A DNA stretch of 64,000 nucleotides. It comes from Crossiella cryophila (lineage in GTDB: Bacteria; Actinomycetota; Actinomycetes; Mycobacteriales; Pseudonocardiaceae). The translations under genes and the position numbers were made by a program. Position 1 is the first letter of the stretch. The number at the start of each line of letters is the position of its first letter. The notes below the pieces were generated by a model. That model saw only the letters and a program-made list of their open reading frames with translations. It was not told the origin of the DNA and ran no database searches. Positions 24,339 through 31,901 of the stretch are shown in pieces. The stretch spans positions 6,287,501 to 6,351,500 of the forward strand of contig NZ_JACHMH010000001.1 in NCBI RefSeq assembly GCF_014204915.1, read 5' to 3'.

Positions 24339-27056
24339 TCAGCCTTCCCCGGTCAGCCGGAACGAGTACGGCCCGGTCCGGCCCTCCGCCGACCACACCG
24401 CCAGCAGGTACCGCCGCCCAGGCTCCAACCGGCCCATCCCGACGCCGTAGCAGACCCCGTGCGGCGTGTGCGCCGACGGCGCCGCGGAGTCCTCGACCAG
24501 GGCCATGGTGATCTCGCAGCCGGTGCCGTCCACTGGAACCAGCTGCACCGCCTCGGTGGCCTGGAAGGCGTACAGGTCGACCCGGCCCGGCACGTCCAGC
24601 CTGCCCCGCACCGTCTCGCCGAGGCTGACCGGCAGGCGCCGTTCCTTGGCGGTGTTGAGCCGGAAGGCGAAGGACCCGGTCGCGCCGTCGTCACCGGTCA
24701 CCGTCAAGGTGTACTTGCCGCCCTTGACGATCCGGTACTGGTACACGCTGGTGATGGTGAAGCCGGGCGAGTCCGGATCGTAGTAACCCTCGAGTTTGAT
24801 CTCCAGTTTGCCGCGGTCCAGGAGGTCGCCGCGGACCTCGTGCAGCCGGAACACGGTGGCCTCGCCCAGTTCCAGCCGATAGGTGTGCACCATGCCGGGC
24901 TTGCTCACCCGGCCGGACACCGTCGAGCCGTCGCGCAGCACCCCCTGATCACCGTTGACCCGCTTGGGTTCCGGGCCCCGGGACAGGGTGTCGGCCATCG
25001 CGGCCGCGCTGCGGGCGAAGGCGGGCTGGCCGGTGAGCGCCAGGTCCAGCGTGCAACCGTCCAAAGCCTGGCCGGACAGACCCAGCGCGGCGCAACGGCG
25101 AGCGGCGGCCTCGCGGCGCGGCGCGGGCAGGTCGGCGACCACGACCTCCTTGTCCGGGAAGGACCGGTCGGTGTAGTCGGCGGTGCCGCGCCCGCCCGGA
25201 TAGTCCAGCAGCGACTCGGCCCCAACCCGCCAACGATCGGCGAACTCACCGTAAAGCTGTTCCCTGGAAGGCTTCTCCGGCAATGGCCGACCATCCTTTG
25301 TGGACAGATCGTTGCCAGGGTCGCCATTGAGGTCGCCGAGCAGTCCACTGAGCTTCCCAGCCAGTTCCGGACGCGGGAACAACAGCACATGCAGCCCCCA
25401 GCGACCGATCGGGTCGATATCGGCCTCACTGCCATCCGGGAAGCGCACGGTGTGCCCCGAGTCGGTGGCCACGATCCGCCCACCACCGGGCAGCCGCTCA
25501 TCGGCCGGACTGATCTGCTTGCCGTTGACCAGGATCCGCTGCTCACCCGAGTCGGCGGCGAGGTCGAAGACCACCCGGTCCGCACCAGCGCGCAACGCGA
25601 CCTGCTGGTTGACCGAGACGGTGCGGCTACCGGCGAGCGGACTCTGCCGAACCTGCACCTCCCACTGCGGCGACTTGGCGAGCACGAACTCCCCCACTGC
25701 CTGGAAGTCGTACTCCCTGCGGTCGAAGGTGGTCAGGTGCGGATCACCGACACTCCCGCCGGGCACCAGCTTGCTCCGATCCGACCCACCCTTGGCCGGC
25801 GTCTTGTTCTTGTCCTCACCACATTGGGCCTTGATCTTCGCCGCGTCCAGCTCCTTGCCGGGCGGGAGCTGGGCGCCACCGTAGTTGTTTCGCGGCGGCA
25901 AGCCCTGGCTGGCCCGGAACTCGTTCTCCGCCCGGACCGCCCGGACATCCTTGGTGGGCACCCGTTTGCCGGCCTTGGTGGGCTTGGCCGCGCCACATTC
26001 CCCTTCGGGCAACTGGTTGTTCCCGGCGTCGAAGGCGTGCGTCAGCTCGTGGTAGAGCGCCGAACAGGCGTCGTAGGAGACGCCGGGATCCCCGATCAGC
26101 GGACTGTTGTCACTGGGATCCCAGTAAATCGAGGACCACTCCGCGGTGCTGCGAGTCTCGACATTGGTCTGCCCCGTGACCGGCTTGATCCACACCTTGT
26201 AGGTGCCATCCAGGTAAGGCATGATCTTCGCCGGATCCAGCGCCCCCCGCGGCGGCCCCTTGGGATCATTACCCCGGAACATCGACAAACAGCCCGCGAC
26301 CGCAGCCCCAAACCCATCATCACCCCCGACAACCTTGATGGTCGCCTGTGCCGTCCGCATCGGCGCGAACTGCCCGACCACCACAGCCAACAACACCAGC
26401 GCCACCACCCCGGTACGCCGACGCCGCCGCAACAGCAACACAACCAGCAGCACCAGTACCAGCGCACCGGCCGAGATCCCACCGATCACCAACCAGGACA
26501 AACCATTCCCACCAGGCTGCCCCACCACAAGCGCGGCCGTAACAGGCGCACTCGCCGCCCCGCACACCGCACCCTCGCCGATCTCCACGTCCTGCGGCAT
26601 CCGGTAGGCGGCGGTCACCGCGTACCGACCAGCCTGCTCCAACGCCCAACGCGCACCAAGCCCGCCACCAGCCATCGGCGTCACCGTGTCCAGCACACCA
26701 TCCCGCGTCAGCGAAAAGGACAAACTCTGCCCCGGCCCCACCTCCCGGGTAGCGGCAGCGAACATCCCATCAAACCCAGCGTGGTAAGCGGTCTGGATGA
26801 ACTCCGGCTCCACCGCCTGCCCATCCCTGGTGACCGACAGCACCTCCACCGTGCCAGCCGGCGTGGCAGCCAGCTTGCACGCCCGCTCCCCCCGGTTGGT
26901 CACAGTCATGGTCAGCCCACCCGACCCGCCACCCTCACCCCGGCTCTGGATCGCCACCCCAACCGACGCCTCCGCCGCCACCGCAACGGCCGACGTAGTC
27001 AACCCCAGCCCACCCAGCAACAGCACCAGCAACGCAGCGCGCGTCGTTCTCCCCAT
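24339..27056 (-). CDS. Large membrane protein with HELTH metallopeptidase motif and vWD domain
   Basis: This 905-residue protein starts at ATG 27056 with a Sec signal peptide. An N-terminal beta-domain of ~190 residues is followed by two adjacent TM helices (about 205-230 and 236-254). A peptidase-like part has the zinc-type motif YHELTHAFD near residue 333, reminiscent of M91/NleD-like metallopeptidases. A von Willebrand type-D domain starts GDPHLTTFDRREYDFQ near residue 435. The C-terminal part has two bacterial-pre-peptidase-like beta modules (VSGRVSKPGMVHTYRL..., VRGRLDVPGRVDLYAF...). Extracellular or surface action is likely. The substrate and the orientation of the catalytic part are unknown. 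Overall this is an unusual arrangement. Confidence 0.82.
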   Translation of the reverse strand: MGRTTRAALLVLLLGGLGLTTSAVAVAAEASVGVAIQSRGEGGGSGGLTMTVTNRGERACKLAATPAGTVEVLSVTRDGQAVEPEFIQTAYHAGFDGMFAAATREVGPGQSLSFSLTRDGVLDTVTPMAGGGLGARWALEQAGRYAVTAAYRMPQDVEIGEGAVCGAASAPVTAALVVGQPGGNGLSWLVIGGISAGALVLVLLVVLLLRRRRRTGVVALVLLAVVVGQFAPMRTAQATIKVVGGDDGFGAAVAGCLSMFRGNDPKGPPRGALDPAKIMPYLDGTYKVWIKPVTGQTNVETRSTAEWSSIYWDPSDNSPLIGDPGVSYDACSALYHELTHAFDAGNNQLPEGECGAAKPTKAGKRVPTKDVRAVRAENEFRASQGLPPRNNYGGAQLPPGKELDAAKIKAQCGEDKNKTPAKGGSDRSKLVPGGSVGDPHLTTFDRREYDFQAVGEFVLAKSPQWEVQVRQSPLAGSRTVSVNQQVALRAGADRVVFDLAADSGEQRILVNGKQISPADERLPGGGRIVATDSGHTVRFPDGSEADIDPIGRWGLHVLLFPRPELAGKLSGLLGDLNGDPGNDLSTKDGRPLPEKPSREQLYGEFADRWRVGAESLLDYPGGRGTADYTDRSFPDKEVVVADLPAPRREAAARRCAALGLSGQALDGCTLDLALTGQPAFARSAAAMADTLSRGPEPKRVNGDQGVLRDGSTVSGRVSKPGMVHTYRLELGEATVFRLHEVRGDLLDRGKLEIKLEGYYDPDSPGFTITSVYQYRIVKGGKYTLTVTGDDGATGSFAFRLNTAKERRLPVSLGETVRGRLDVPGRVDLYAFQATEAVQLVPVDGTGCEITMALVEDSAAPSAHTPHGVCYGVGMGRLEPGRRYLLAVWSAEGRTGPYSFRLTGEG

Positions 27057-27257
27057 GGCGCGCACCTTAGGGCCGCACCGGCCATAGTGGACGGTGTTGC
27101 CCGCGTGCCTGCCCACAGGGGCAGCGACTTCCGAGAGGCGGCCCAGCGCACGACGGGAGTGACCGTGTACAGGGCAAGCCGTGGTGGACGCGGAGCCTGC
27201 GCAGGCGTGATCGTGTTCGTGCCGAGGACGTGCACCAACGCCCAGGTCGTGCACTGA

Positions 27258-27339
27258 CCGGGGAACCCCGGGAGAGGTGAAGGAAGTGTGTTCATGCGTG
27301 CTTGAACACGACAACGTCAGATGTGGCAAATGTGCCACA
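27258..27339. other. Intergenic segment with small inverted repeats
   Basis: The 525-nt stretch 27057-27581 holds no convincing protein gene. It contains a GTTCA/TGAAC repeat near 27292-27306 and a 7-nt-arm palindrome TGTGGCA-AATG-TGCCACA at 27322-27339. The tRNA-like element follows immediately. These repeats could mark a recombination site; nothing else is recognisable. Confidence 0.35.
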
Positions 27340-27345
27340 AGATTG

Positions 27346-27441
27346 TGTCCGAGGGGGGACTCGAACCCCCATACATAGCGTCCCCGTGGAGTCCACGGGT
27401 TCATGTGGAACACCGTACTGCGCTACCTGCGATTTGTCGAA
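27346..27441 (-). other. tRNA-like 3' end (possible tRNA relic / att site)
   Basis: Read on the minus strand, GGGGG-TTCGAGT-CCCCC forms a perfect T-arm with the canonical loop. It is followed by CTCGGAC-A as acceptor 3' strand. About 70 nt upstream GTTCGAC can pair with it at 6 of 7 positions (one G-T). A strong 7-bp hairpin (CCCGTGG-ACT-CCACGGG) sits where a class-II variable arm might be. The D-arm and a proper anticodon loop (U33) cannot be drawn, and no CCA is encoded. It is thus a degenerate tRNA or tRNA-derived attachment site, at the border where accessory genes begin. Confidence 0.35.
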
Positions 27442-27581
27442 CAGGTGGATCCGCCAGAGGCGAGCGAATACGCGCCGGAGTGTCCCCGATCTTCAACCCT
27501 GCGCCTCGCCCCATTAGTGCCACCCCCAAGTGCGCCGTCGTCTGAACCGCACGACGTCGAGTGAACGCGCCGTTGTCCCGA

Positions 27582-28121
27582 CTAGTCGGGGTCGTCGTGA
27601 ATAACGAGCCTGTGCTTGCTGATGACCGTCTTGCCGGTGCCGAGGTCGGCTTCGCCGCGCAGGGTGGCCGCCGCCAGGGAGTGCTTGCGGCGCACAAGCG
27701 CTCCCATTTCGTGCAACCAGACCGCGTTCATGCCGATGGTGATACTGTCACCGGTCTCGACACGAGCGGGTAGCTTCGCCCCCCAGTCGCCTCCACCGAG
27801 GGTGCCGAATGCCTCCCGTGTCTCAGCGCGGAACTGAACCGAGCGGACAGTCAACGCTGTTCTCCCGACATTGCGCACCGTGATGAAGTACGCCAGGTCG
27901 CCGTCGACGCTGTTCCGCTGCATCTCTCGGCGCGCCTGGTCGATGCCGCCACGTGACAGCGGAAAGAGGACGTAACGCGTCGAGAGCCTTTCGACGAAGC
28001 CGACGGCGAGTTCGACCCGGCCGCGGCCTCCGGTCAACAGCCACGACGCGATGTTCCAGCCCAGTGCGAGCGCGGCTGTTACCCAGCCGGCCACGGCGAT
28101 GACGAAGGTCGCGATCTGCAT
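27582..28121 (-). CDS. Membrane-anchored protein of unknown function
   Basis: This 179-residue protein starts at ATG 28121 with one N-terminal TM helix (about 4-28, ATFVIAVAGWVTAALALGWNIASWLL). A soluble, probably cytoplasmic beta-rich domain follows (DLAYFITVRNVGRTALTVRSVQFRAE). No family is recognised; such small TM-plus-beta proteins are common in accessory regions. A perfect palindrome CCCGACTAGTCGGG (27577-27590) overlaps the stop codon and may terminate transcription. Confidence 0.65.
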   Translation of the reverse strand: MQIATFVIAVAGWVTAALALGWNIASWLLTGGRGRVELAVGFVERLSTRYVLFPLSRGGIDQARREMQRNSVDGDLAYFITVRNVGRTALTVRSVQFRAETREAFGTLGGGDWGAKLPARVETGDSITIGMNAVWLHEMGALVRRKHSLAAATLRGEADLGTGKTVISKHRLVIHDDPD

Positions 28122-28177
28122 GTGCGATCTTAACCGCTGCGGGAGGGTCTTCCCAGTCGCTCCGCGGGTACTGGCAC

Positions 28178-28549
28178 TTGAACCAAAGTGCGGAAGTGGT
28201 GGCCTCGCCGTCAACCGGTCCGTGGACAACTACACCAAATCTCGGCCTGCTCACCCCGGCCGAACGCACCGGCGGCAACTACCGCCCCTCCGACGTCGAG
28301 CACATCGCCCTGGTCCGGTGCATGGAAGATCAGGCCCTGCCGTTGGAGGAGATCGACACGGCCTAGGCCGACCGTCAGCACAACCTGGCCACCCTCCTAG
28401 GCCGGATCGACGACGATCTTCAGGCGTCACAGGCTGTGGCGGACACCACGTCACCGGCTGCGCAAGAGCCCATCGCCGCGGTGGTCAGCTGCATCCACTC
28501 GCTAATCCTCTTCGCCTTGCACATACCGCCGGATCTCCCGCTGATCTGA
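28178..28549 (+). pseudogene. MerR family regulator remnant with in-frame stop
   Basis: The frame from 28178 encodes a MerR-like stretch (LGLLTPAERTGGNYRPSDVEHIALVRCMEDQALPLEEI) like the C-terminal half of a MerR HTH domain. It is cut by TAG at 28364-28366. The same frame then continues with a plausible coiled-coil/effector part (ADRQHNLATLLGRIDDDL...) to a TGA at 28547. The N-terminal half of the HTH is missing. I read this as a decayed MerR gene. Confidence 0.5.
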
Positions 28550-28577
28550 CATTTAGTGTAAGGCCAAGCGAGAACGA

Positions 28578-29438
28578 TCAAACCTCGTTCGCGCTGCGGG
28601 TCTCGGGTGGCTGTTCGAGATTTTGCTGTCGCTTGCGTTGTTCCGATTTCAGCCGATGCACCTCTTCGACGAAGTCCGACAGTGCCTGGTCTTCGTCCTT
28701 GGCCCGCTTATACCGCCCGACACCGACCTCAAACGCTTCCCATTCGTGTTCAATCGCATCTGCGGTTTGCTGCAGGTAGAAGCTACGCTCCTTATACTTG
28801 TAGTAGCCCATGAATCCGCTGGAGACACCGACAAAAAAGGTGATGCCGAACGTGACCCAGCGAAGCTGCTCAAGTTCTGCGGAGAGGGCCGAAGAGCCGG
28901 TCGCCGCCAGCGAACCAACGATCAGCACGCCCTGGAGGAGGTTGTTGACGTGACGATAGAGCTTACTGTCCTTGCGTAGCTTATCAATGTCTGCGTAGGC
29001 GTCTTCCTTGTAAATCAGCTTTCTGGTTCGCGATTCGTAAGTGCCGAGCGCAACTTTCAGCTTGCGGCTGTCGCGCGCTTTGGCCAGCTCAAGTTCCAGC
29101 TGACTTTCCGTTTGACGCCCCTGTTTTTTGTCCTGGAGAGTTCCGGCCGGGCCGCCAGGATTTCGACTCAGGAAGGCTGCGAGTACGCAGAAGCCGATGG
29201 CCAAAGGGAAGCCTGGAACACAGATGGCGGTGAGAGTGACGGCGTCGAACCACGGAAGCCAAAAGAGTACGTACAGCAACAGCAGCAGCACGGGGCCGAG
29301 GAAGTAGGACAAGATAGCCAACCGCCGTCGCCGTCGGGCGATTGCGATGTGGTGTTCGATCTGCCGGATCTGATGGTTCATTACGAGGAGTTGCTCGCTC
29401 GCCGCAACGCCCCGCTGCTGCTCTTGCTCGGTTGTCAT
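28578..29438 (-). CDS. DUF4231/SLATT-type membrane protein
   Basis: This 286-residue protein has an N-terminal coiled coil (9-40), a first TM pair at about 41-62 and 67-90, and a basic/charged linker. A C-terminal DUF4231/SLATT-like unit follows: a helix with YKEDAYADIDKLRKDSKLYRH, a TM pair at about 165-185 and 193-212, then YYKYKERSFYLQQTADAIEHEW. SLATT domains are predicted pore-forming effectors in nucleotide-signal and other conflict systems (established proposal for the family). It is the second gene of an operon, 27 nt after the SepF-like gene. No nucleotide cyclase is visible nearby, so the trigger would be different. The pairing is unusual. Confidence 0.8.
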   Translation of the reverse strand: MTTEQEQQRGVAASEQLLVMNHQIRQIEHHIAIARRRRRLAILSYFLGPVLLLLLYVLFWLPWFDAVTLTAICVPGFPLAIGFCVLAAFLSRNPGGPAGTLQDKKQGRQTESQLELELAKARDSRKLKVALGTYESRTRKLIYKEDAYADIDKLRKDSKLYRHVNNLLQGVLIVGSLAATGSSALSAELEQLRWVTFGITFFVGVSSGFMGYYKYKERSFYLQQTADAIEHEWEAFEVGVGRYKRAKDEDQALSDFVEEVHRLKSEQRKRQQNLEQPPETRSANEV

Positions 29439-29465
29439 CGTGCCCCCTGGCTTGGACCAGTCGTG

Positions 29466-29945
29466 TCAGTCGATCCGTGGCGTCAGCAACACCACGGTGC
29501 TGGACACCTGATAGAAAACCCCGCGTGATACCAGCGTTGTCCCGCTGCAGAAATCGACCAGGCGACAGGCCGTGGCCTCGTCCGCGGCGGCGAGGTCGAC
29601 AATCACCACATGACCGGCCCGGAAGTGGTCGCTGATCTGTCGGGCGGCATCGCGATAGTCCGACGGGACGAGACGGATTGCCTGCTGCAGATGCACCACG
29701 GGATTCGCCGGTGGTGCAGCCTCCAGTGAGGCGAGTTCCTCAGCGTCCGCGATCGAGGCTGTCACCTTTCCGGCGCGGCCCTTGTTCAGCTCGTCCCAGG
29801 ACACAGCGCGGGTACCTATCGCCGCGGACTCGGGTCTGGTGAGCCGGTGCGCAACCAGGGTGGCTGCCAAGTACAGCGCAAGGCCAATCGCAGCGGGCCA
29901 GATCAGGACCTTGACATACTCCAATATGAGGCTGGCCGTCGGCAT
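29466..29945 (-). CDS. Membrane-anchored SepF-like protein
   Basis: This 159-residue protein has an N-terminal TM helix (about 11-30), a charged linker and a C-terminal SepF domain (about 84-157). The domain includes DYRDAARQISDHFRAGHVVIVDLA, CRLVDFCSG and VFYQVSSTVVLLTP. Canonical SepF, the FtsZ membrane anchor, uses an amphipathic N-terminal helix and is encoded near ftsZ. Here a true TM segment replaces it and the partner is a SLATT-type membrane protein. It may be a division-linked sensor or an inhibitor in a conflict system. The start ATG lacks a strong Shine-Dalgarno, so a slightly different start is possible. It is the first gene of the two-gene unit. Confidence 0.8.
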   Translation of the reverse strand: MPTASLILEYVKVLIWPAAIGLALYLAATLVAHRLTRPESAAIGTRAVSWDELNKGRAGKVTASIADAEELASLEAAPPANPVVHLQQAIRLVPSDYRDAARQISDHFRAGHVVIVDLAAADEATACRLVDFCSGTTLVSRGVFYQVSSTVVLLTPRID

Positions 29946-30220
29946 GTCCGCATGCTAGGGCAGATAGTGGTACCCATTCCGGTGATCTGCTGCAGCTGTT
30001 TGGGTTGAAATCGAATAGAACCCTAGCACTTGAGCTGGCAATATGGTGATGGCGTTGAGCTATTCCGGTGAAATTCCCACCAGACCTTGCAGCCACCCCG
30101 GACAGTGATCTCACCACATGCTGCCTTCACGCCGACCTGATGCGCCCTGCCCGGGTGCTCCCACGCCACCGCAGCCAAAAGTTCTATAGCTGTGCGTCAC
30201 CGGACTTCCGACCAGTTGGG

Positions 30221-31108
30221 CTATCGGAGACGCGTCTCGCTAAGCCGGTAAGCAGCCCAGGTGCTGGCAGCCTCGACAAGCCGGGCTCGTTGCGGCGCAG
30301 GGTATTTCACTCGAAGCCACTCCCACCAGCCGAACACCGTCACGGCGAAGGCCGTGAGTTTCTCGGGTGCGGAGCCGGACCCCCCACGAAGGGACGCCGC
30401 TCGCGCCTCCGCGTCCTGCGGTGCGTGCCCGGACGCGATGAGGCGGATCACCAGGTGGGCCGAATCGACCCAGGGGGCGGCTCGGTGGGCCCAGGCCCAG
30501 TCGATGATCTTGGCTCGGTCGGTGATGAGGATGTTGAGCGGGTTGAGGTCGGTGTGGGCCAACGAGTCCCCGCGGACCGCCTCGATTGCCACGCCCTCCA
30601 GGGCAATGAACTCGTCGAAGCGGTCCCGCCACGGCTCCAACTCCTTCGGCGGGGCTTGCCGAAGCCGGCGCCAGGGGGCGACCCGGGCCAGCTTGTCTGA
30701 CAGGTGGGGTACCTCTACCGGAGGGCAAGGCGTAAGTGCCTCGGTGAGGATGTGTAACGCCTCCACGACGAGGTCGATGTGCGGGGACTCCGGCGAGAGG
30801 TCGGCGTGCTGCCCGGCGACGTGCTCGAAGCCGAGCAGCAGCCAACCTGATTCGTCGGTGTGCCAGAGAAGGCGTGGCGCCGCAACTGCCGGGAGGTAGG
30901 GGGCTACCCGCACCTCGGTGCGGTGGGCGGCCGAGGTGGTGTCGGTCGTGCCCTTGCAGAAGACCAACCCGTCCTCCGTGTGCAGGGTGGCGGCGAAGGC
31001 GGAGTTCACCCCGGTGGTGGCGTAGTCCACCGCGGTGACGGGACCGCACTGCTGCTGGACGGCTTCCCGCACGGAGGTGGGCAGGTCTTCCCACCGGCGA
31101 CGTTGCAT
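30221..31108 (-). CDS. Aminoglycoside-phosphotransferase-like (APH/ChoK) kinase
   Basis: This ~295-residue kinase-fold protein has the catalytic loop H-T-D-L-N-P-L-N (His185, Asp187, Asn192) and the metal-binding I-I-D-W-A-W (Asp203), plus Lys52 and Glu65 candidates for the N-lobe. Such proteins phosphorylate small molecules such as aminoglycosides, macrolides, homoserine or choline. The substrate is unknown and resistance should not be assumed. It is the last gene of the nine-gene minus-strand operon that starts at 39103, 29 nt after the GRDP-like gene. Confidence 0.82.
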   Translation of the reverse strand: MQRRRWEDLPTSVREAVQQQCGPVTAVDYATTGVNSAFAATLHTEDGLVFCKGTTDTTSAAHRTEVRVAPYLPAVAAPRLLWHTDESGWLLLGFEHVAGQHADLSPESPHIDLVVEALHILTEALTPCPPVEVPHLSDKLARVAPWRRLRQAPPKELEPWRDRFDEFIALEGVAIEAVRGDSLAHTDLNPLNILITDRAKIIDWAWAHRAAPWVDSAHLVIRLIASGHAPQDAEARAASLRGGSGSAPEKLTAFAVTVFGWWEWLRVKYPAPQRARLVEAASTWAAYRLSETRLR

Positions 31109-31140
31109 CACGCCTCATCTTCTCCGGTACGAGGTGTCGA

Positions 31141-31638
31141 TCAGGCGGCGCCGTGCCGTGGGCGGTCGGAGCAACCGGCGTGACACTGCGAGCAGTCCTT
31201 CGCCCGGCAGTCCTTCGCCTCGCAGTCACCCGCGCACCTTTCCCACAGTTCCGGGTGGAGGGTCAGCCCGGTGGAGTGGATGGCCGCCACGGTCCGGGCG
31301 AGGGCCGCGGCTTGGTCTTCGCCGCCGTCCTCGCCTTCGCTGGGGTCGGTGGGGACGTGGTGGAGGAAGCGGCCGGCGAGGTTCCAGCAGAACCGCTCGT
31401 ACTCCAGGGTGTCCAGGATGAAGGTGTGCCAGCCGATGTCGACCTTGGCGGAGGGCACCAGCGGGCGGCCGTGGGGAACCGAGCAGGCTTTGAGGAAGGC
31501 CAGCGCGTCGGCCATGACGGCTTCGGCCTCCGGGCGGTCCAGGCCCTCCCTGGTGACGATCCTGGTGACCAGCCTGTTGAACAGTTCGTCGGACACGAGC
31601 GATGCGCCGGTGACGCCGTTGTTGAGCACTGCGGTCAT
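31141..31638 (-). CDS. GRDP/DUF1399-like protein with cysteine-rich tail
   Basis: This ~165-residue protein starts at ATG 31638 with GGAGAAG 4-6 nt upstream. The core VDIGWHTFILDTLEYERFCWNLAGRFLHHVP (residues 67-96) matches the 'glycine-rich domain-containing protein'-like family, in which an H-W-H-F-I type helix pair is conserved. Its role is unknown. The C-terminus (about 140-165) has a run of six cysteines spaced C-x3-C-x4-C-x4-C-x2-C-x3-C, probably a metal-binding tail. It sits in the STAND operon, 41 nt after the mini zinc-ribbon gene. Confidence 0.72.
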   Translation of the reverse strand: MTAVLNNGVTGASLVSDELFNRLVTRIVTREGLDRPEAEAVMADALAFLKACSVPHGRPLVPSAKVDIGWHTFILDTLEYERFCWNLAGRFLHHVPTDPSEGEDGGEDQAAALARTVAAIHSTGLTLHPELWERCAGDCEAKDCRAKDCSQCHAGCSDRPRHGAA

Positions 31639-31679
31639 GATCTTCTCCATTCACCTGGGATGCGGCGATTCGGTCGGGT

Positions 31680-31901
31680 TCAGGTGGCTGGCGTACCCAC
31701 GGCCGCGAGACCGCGGTCCCGCCGGGAAGGCACAGGTGTCGGTAACTCGGTGACTGGCCACAGCAACAGCCCGCAGCGCTTGCAAGGCCAGTACTTCCCG
31801 CCGGTGGCCGGGTCGAGGCGGGGAATGTCGGCCAGGTCGCACCAATCCCCGGTGACCGAGCACTTCTCGTCCGCCCCGCGTGGGCGGTCCAAGGGCGTCA
31901 T
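31680..31901 (-). CDS. Small zinc-ribbon-like protein
   Basis: This 73-residue protein has a Cys pair as C-x6-C (EKCSVTGDWC) and a C-x2-C knuckle (PCKRCGLLLWP), probably one zinc ribbon. ATG 31901 is chosen because its start overlaps the stop of the HTH gene by 4 nt (ATGA at 31898-31901), implying translational coupling. It is part of the STAND operon; it may bind nucleic acid or act as an adaptor. Confidence 0.6.
   Translation of the reverse strand: MTPLDRPRGADEKCSVTGDWCDLADIPRLDPATGGKYWPCKRCGLLLWPVTELPTPVPSRRDRGLAAVGTPAT

Noticed and set aside
27084-27258. Small plus-strand open frame ending in CTNAQVVH
   Set aside because: No start with a ribosome site, no domain, and it overlaps the upstream region of the large membrane protein gene.
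27346-27441. Functional tRNA or tmRNA gene on the minus strand
   Set aside because: The T-arm is good but the D-arm and anticodon loop cannot be formed, the length is too long and no CCA is encoded; kept only as a tRNA-like relic.
30221-31108. Calling the APH-like gene an aminoglycoside-resistance gene
   Set aside because: The kinase motifs are generic to APH/choline-kinase-fold proteins; substrate cannot be told from sequence.
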